The notes under the pieces are model-generated. The model saw only the letters and a program-made list of their open reading frames with translations. It was not told where the DNA came from and ran no database searches. The position numbers and the translations under genes were made by a program. Positions 6,665 through 8,217 of a stretch of 8,217 nt of DNA are shown here, piece by piece (the stretch's first letter is position 1; every line of letters starts with the position of its first letter). The stretch spans positions 1 to 8,217 of the forward strand of contig CAJJNP010000151.1 in NCBI GenBank assembly GCA_905193145.1, written 5' to 3'. The DNA comes from an uncultured Odoribacter sp. GTDB lineage: Bacteria; Bacteroidota; Bacteroidia; Bacteroidales; Marinifilaceae.

Positions 6665-7377
6665 ATTGTATTATTGTAGACGATGAACCATTGGCACGTG
6701 AAGCCATGAAGCTATTGATAGAAGAATCGAATAACCTTCAATTAATCGGGAGTTTTAATAGTGCGTCCACTGCTTCCGATTTCATGGAGCAACATGTGAC
6801 TGATTTGGTTTTTCTTGACATTCAGATGCCAGGGATTACAGGAATTGAGTTTGCACGTACGATTTCAAAGAAAACACTGGTCATTTTCACTACAGCCTAT
6901 ACAGAGTATGCACTGGACAGTTACGAAGTGGATGCGATAGATTATTTGATTAAGCCTGTTGAAGCGGAGCGTTTTCAAAAAGCTGTGGATAAGGCTTTGT
7001 CTTACCATTCTTTGTTACTGAAAGAAGAGAAAGAAGCCATCGAAACAGTGGTTACCGCCGACTATTTTTTTGTGAAAGCAGAACGCCGGTATTTCAAAGT
7101 CAACTTCTCTGATATTCTCTTCATTGAAGGATTGAAAGATTACGTTATAATCCAACTTAGCGATCAACGTATTATCACCCGTATGAGTTTGAAAGCCATA
7201 TTCGATTTGTTACCCAAATCAACTTTTCTGCGGGTGAATAAGTCATATATTGTCAATACCGGTCACATCGAATCATTTGACAATAATGATATATTCATAA
7301 AATCGTATGAAATAGCTATCGGTAATAGTTACCGCGACGATTTCTTTGAGGGGTTTGTGATGAAACAAAGAGTGTGA
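6661..7377 (+). CDS. LytTR-family response regulator
   Basis: The 238-residue protein has an N-terminal receiver domain (1-120) with acidic pair Asp7/Asp8, phospho-acceptor Asp53 in FLDIQMPG, Thr78 in FTTAY and Lys98 in LIKP, followed by a LytTR DNA-binding domain (about 135-232, with FVKAERRYFKV, ILFIEGLKDYVII, TRMSLKAI, FLRVNKSYIVN and IGNSYRDDFF). All catalytic receiver residues are present, so phosphorylation by the adjacent kinase is expected. LytTR proteins bind tandem short repeats upstream of target promoters; the nearest candidate seen here is at 1866-1874, in front of the receptor gene. The start ATG overlaps the kinase stop by 4 bp. The gene ends 188 bp before the convergent thioredoxin gene and is probably the last of its operon. 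Confidence 0.95.
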   Translation: MNCIIVDDEPLAREAMKLLIEESNNLQLIGSFNSASTASDFMEQHVTDLVFLDIQMPGITGIEFARTISKKTLVIFTTAYTEYALDSYEVDAIDYLIKPVEAERFQKAVDKALSYHSLLLKEEKEAIETVVTADYFFVKAERRYFKVNFSDILFIEGLKDYVIIQLSDQRIITRMSLKAIFDLLPKSTFLRVNKSYIVNTGHIESFDNNDIFIKSYEIAIGNSYRDDFFEGFVMKQRV

Positions 7378-7455
7378 GATCGTGATGTAGTATTATTCAA
7401 TGTTTCTGCATTTTTTCAATTTGAAATATAAATAAGAAGATAAAGTGAAGTGCGA

Positions 7456-7495
7456 ATATATGCAAATATGTTTGTTCTTATCATTTGGCATATAT
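7456..7495. repeat. Hairpin in the convergent intergenic region
   Basis: ATATATGCAAAT (7456-7467) pairs with ATTTGGCATATAT (7483-7495) as 12 bp with one bulged G, around a 15-nt loop. No T-tract follows on either strand. It could limit read-through or stabilise the 3' end of the regulator transcript. The rest of 7378-7455 shows nothing else I can name. Confidence 0.4.
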
Positions 7496-7500
7496 AAACA

Positions 7501-7535
7501 GCCCTCTATCCATCTTCTAAAGACGAATAGAGGGC
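7501..7535 (-). terminator. Probable terminator of the thioredoxin gene
   Basis: GCCCTCTAT (7501-7509) and ATAGAGGGC (7527-7535) form a perfect 9-bp GC-rich stem, extended inside by TCTT/AAGA pairing. It lies 29 bp past the thioredoxin stop on the minus strand and is followed there by a modest T-rich stretch (TGTTTATATA). The plus-strand side has no T-run, but the stem may still block read-through from the regulator gene. Confidence 0.6.
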
Positions 7536-7564
7536 AGTTGTCATGACGAGAAAAAAGTCGAAGT

Positions 7565-8062
7565 CTATTGCTTTGCTTCGTTATTTTGTTTCAGAAGAAA
7601 TTCATCAATTGCTTTTTTAAGCTGGTCTTTAGGCATAGCTCCCTGCATGATTCTCGGTTCCTCTTTCATCGGAATCATCAATAGGGTAGGGATGCTGCGG
7701 ATACCGAATGCTGCTGCCAGCTCTTGTTCTTTGTCCACATCAATCTGATAGATATCTACTTTGCCGCTATATTCTTTGCTAAGTTCTTCCAGAATCGGGT
7801 GCATCACTTTGCAGGGACCGCACCAGGTAGCATAGAAATCTACGATGGCAGGACGGCTGCCTTCAAATTTCCAATCGTTCGGATTGGCTTCATAGTTATA
7901 TACCTTCTTTAAAAAATCTGCTTTATTTAATGCTACTACTTCCATTTTATTGTCCTCCTTTGTTGGTTCATTACTCTTTTTATTTTCTCCGCTGTTTCCC
8001 GCGCAAGCCGTGGCTGCCAGTGTCAAGACGAAGACACTTAATAAGCTTTTTATCTGTTTCAT
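7565..8062 (-). CDS. Thioredoxin-fold lipoprotein (periplasmic thiol oxidoreductase)
   Basis: The 165-residue protein starts with a lipoprotein-type signal (MKQIKSLLSVFVLTLAATAC, lipid-modified Cys20 likely) followed by a polar tether (21-39) and a full thioredoxin domain (about 45-160). The active site is WCGPC (Cys81, Cys84), the cis-proline is in SIPT (Pro125) and the buried Asp equivalent is in VDFYATWC. It should carry out dithiol/disulfide exchange facing the periplasm. I see no acidic surface-export signal straight after Cys20, which favours the inner leaflet or periplasmic side over the cell surface. It is monocistronic here, convergent to the LytTR gene, with its own promoter and terminator. 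A good internal ribosome site before Met40 could give a 126-residue cytoplasmic form lacking the signal peptide. Confidence 0.94.
   Translation of the reverse strand: MKQIKSLLSVFVLTLAATACAGNSGENKKSNEPTKEDNKMEVVALNKADFLKKVYNYEANPNDWKFEGSRPAIVDFYATWCGPCKVMHPILEELSKEYSGKVDIYQIDVDKEQELAAAFGIRSIPTLLMIPMKEEPRIMQGAMPKDQLKKAIDEFLLKQNNEAKQ
7943..7961 (-). promoter_or_regulatory. Possible internal translation start within the thioredoxin gene
   Basis: On the minus strand AAAGGAGG (7954-7961) stands 8 nt before an in-frame ATG (7943-7945, Met40). Met40 lies just before the thioredoxin domain (MEVVALNKADF), so initiation there would yield a complete, signal-free thioredoxin. The Lys-Glu codons encoding the tether may create the site by chance. 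Confidence 0.35.
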
Positions 8063-8093
8063 ATATTATCTTTCTTTTTGTTTTTATCTGATG

Positions 8094-8124
8094 CAAAGAT
8101 AGACGATATAAAGGGACCATAAAA
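8094..8124 (-). promoter_or_regulatory. Promoter of the thioredoxin gene
   Basis: On the minus strand TATCTTTG (8094-8101) matches the TAnnTTTG -7 element exactly, with TTTT (8121-8124) as a three-of-four -33 box at 19-bp spacing. The expected leader is about 25 nt to ATG 8062. The remaining bases up to 8217 hold no ORF; an imperfect dyad TTTGACA/TGGCAAA (8131-8152) lies just upstream of the -33 box. Confidence 0.65.
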
Positions 8125-8217
8125 TAGCAATTTGACAGAAACTCTTGGCAAAACTTCCCTCGGATAGTTATTGAACACTAAAATTTGTCTATTAATCTTT
8201 GGAAGATATAAAAATAA

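Noticed and set aside
8168..8217. Plus-strand promoter near the right edge (AATCTTTGG)
   Set aside because: The spacing gives TAnnnTTTG, one base too many, there is no proper -33 box, and the downstream gene is not in the window.
1..8217. CRISPR arrays, insertion sequences, tRNA or rRNA genes
   Set aside because: Reading both strands I saw no repeat-spacer pattern, no transposase motifs or flanking terminal repeats, and no tRNA- or rRNA-like segments.

Overview
The window looks like chromosomal DNA of a Bacteroides-type gut bacterium. The evidence is: -7 promoter elements of the form TAnnTTTG in front of several genes, an outer-membrane TonB-dependent receptor with a carboxypeptidase-regulatory-like N-terminal domain, LytS/LytTR-type two-component genes, a lipoprotein thioredoxin, a GH3 beta-glucosidase-like enzyme, and AT-rich sequence with mostly weak ribosome binding sites. 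I did not assign a species.

Layout. Bases 1-1022 hold the C-terminal part of a family 3 glycoside hydrolase that runs in from the left edge and ends at a strong intrinsic terminator (1086-1125). A separate small gene (1216-1758) follows, encoding a cysteine-rich three-helix membrane protein of unknown function with its own promoter-like box. A 182-bp intergenic stretch rich in short dyads then leads into the centre of the window: a TonB-dependent receptor (1941-4418), two LytS-like sensor proteins (4476-5558 and 5555-6664) and a LytTR response regulator (6661-7377), all on the + strand. The last three are coupled by 4-bp ATGA overlaps. A convergent thioredoxin-fold lipoprotein gene (7565-8062, - strand) closes the window, with hairpins in the shared 3' intergenic region.

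How the genes may work together. The receptor has no SusD partner, so it is not an ordinary SusCD glycan importer. Its close linkage to a sensor pair and a LytTR regulator suggests an envelope-sensing module. Within the pair, the first sensor has lost the phosphorylatable histidine (Glu190), the ATP-binding N-box asparagine (Tyr282) and the glycine-rich ATP loop, while the second keeps all of them. This looks like a tandem pseudokinase/kinase pair feeding one regulator. The receptor also carries, in front of an otherwise normal signal peptide, about 39 residues that line up without gaps with the two N-terminal helices of HU/IHF-type DNA-binding proteins. A LytTR-site-like sequence lies inside a hairpin in the receptor leader. 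These features make 1860-7377 the part of the window most worth follow-up. The functional links are inference; the sequence features are directly visible.
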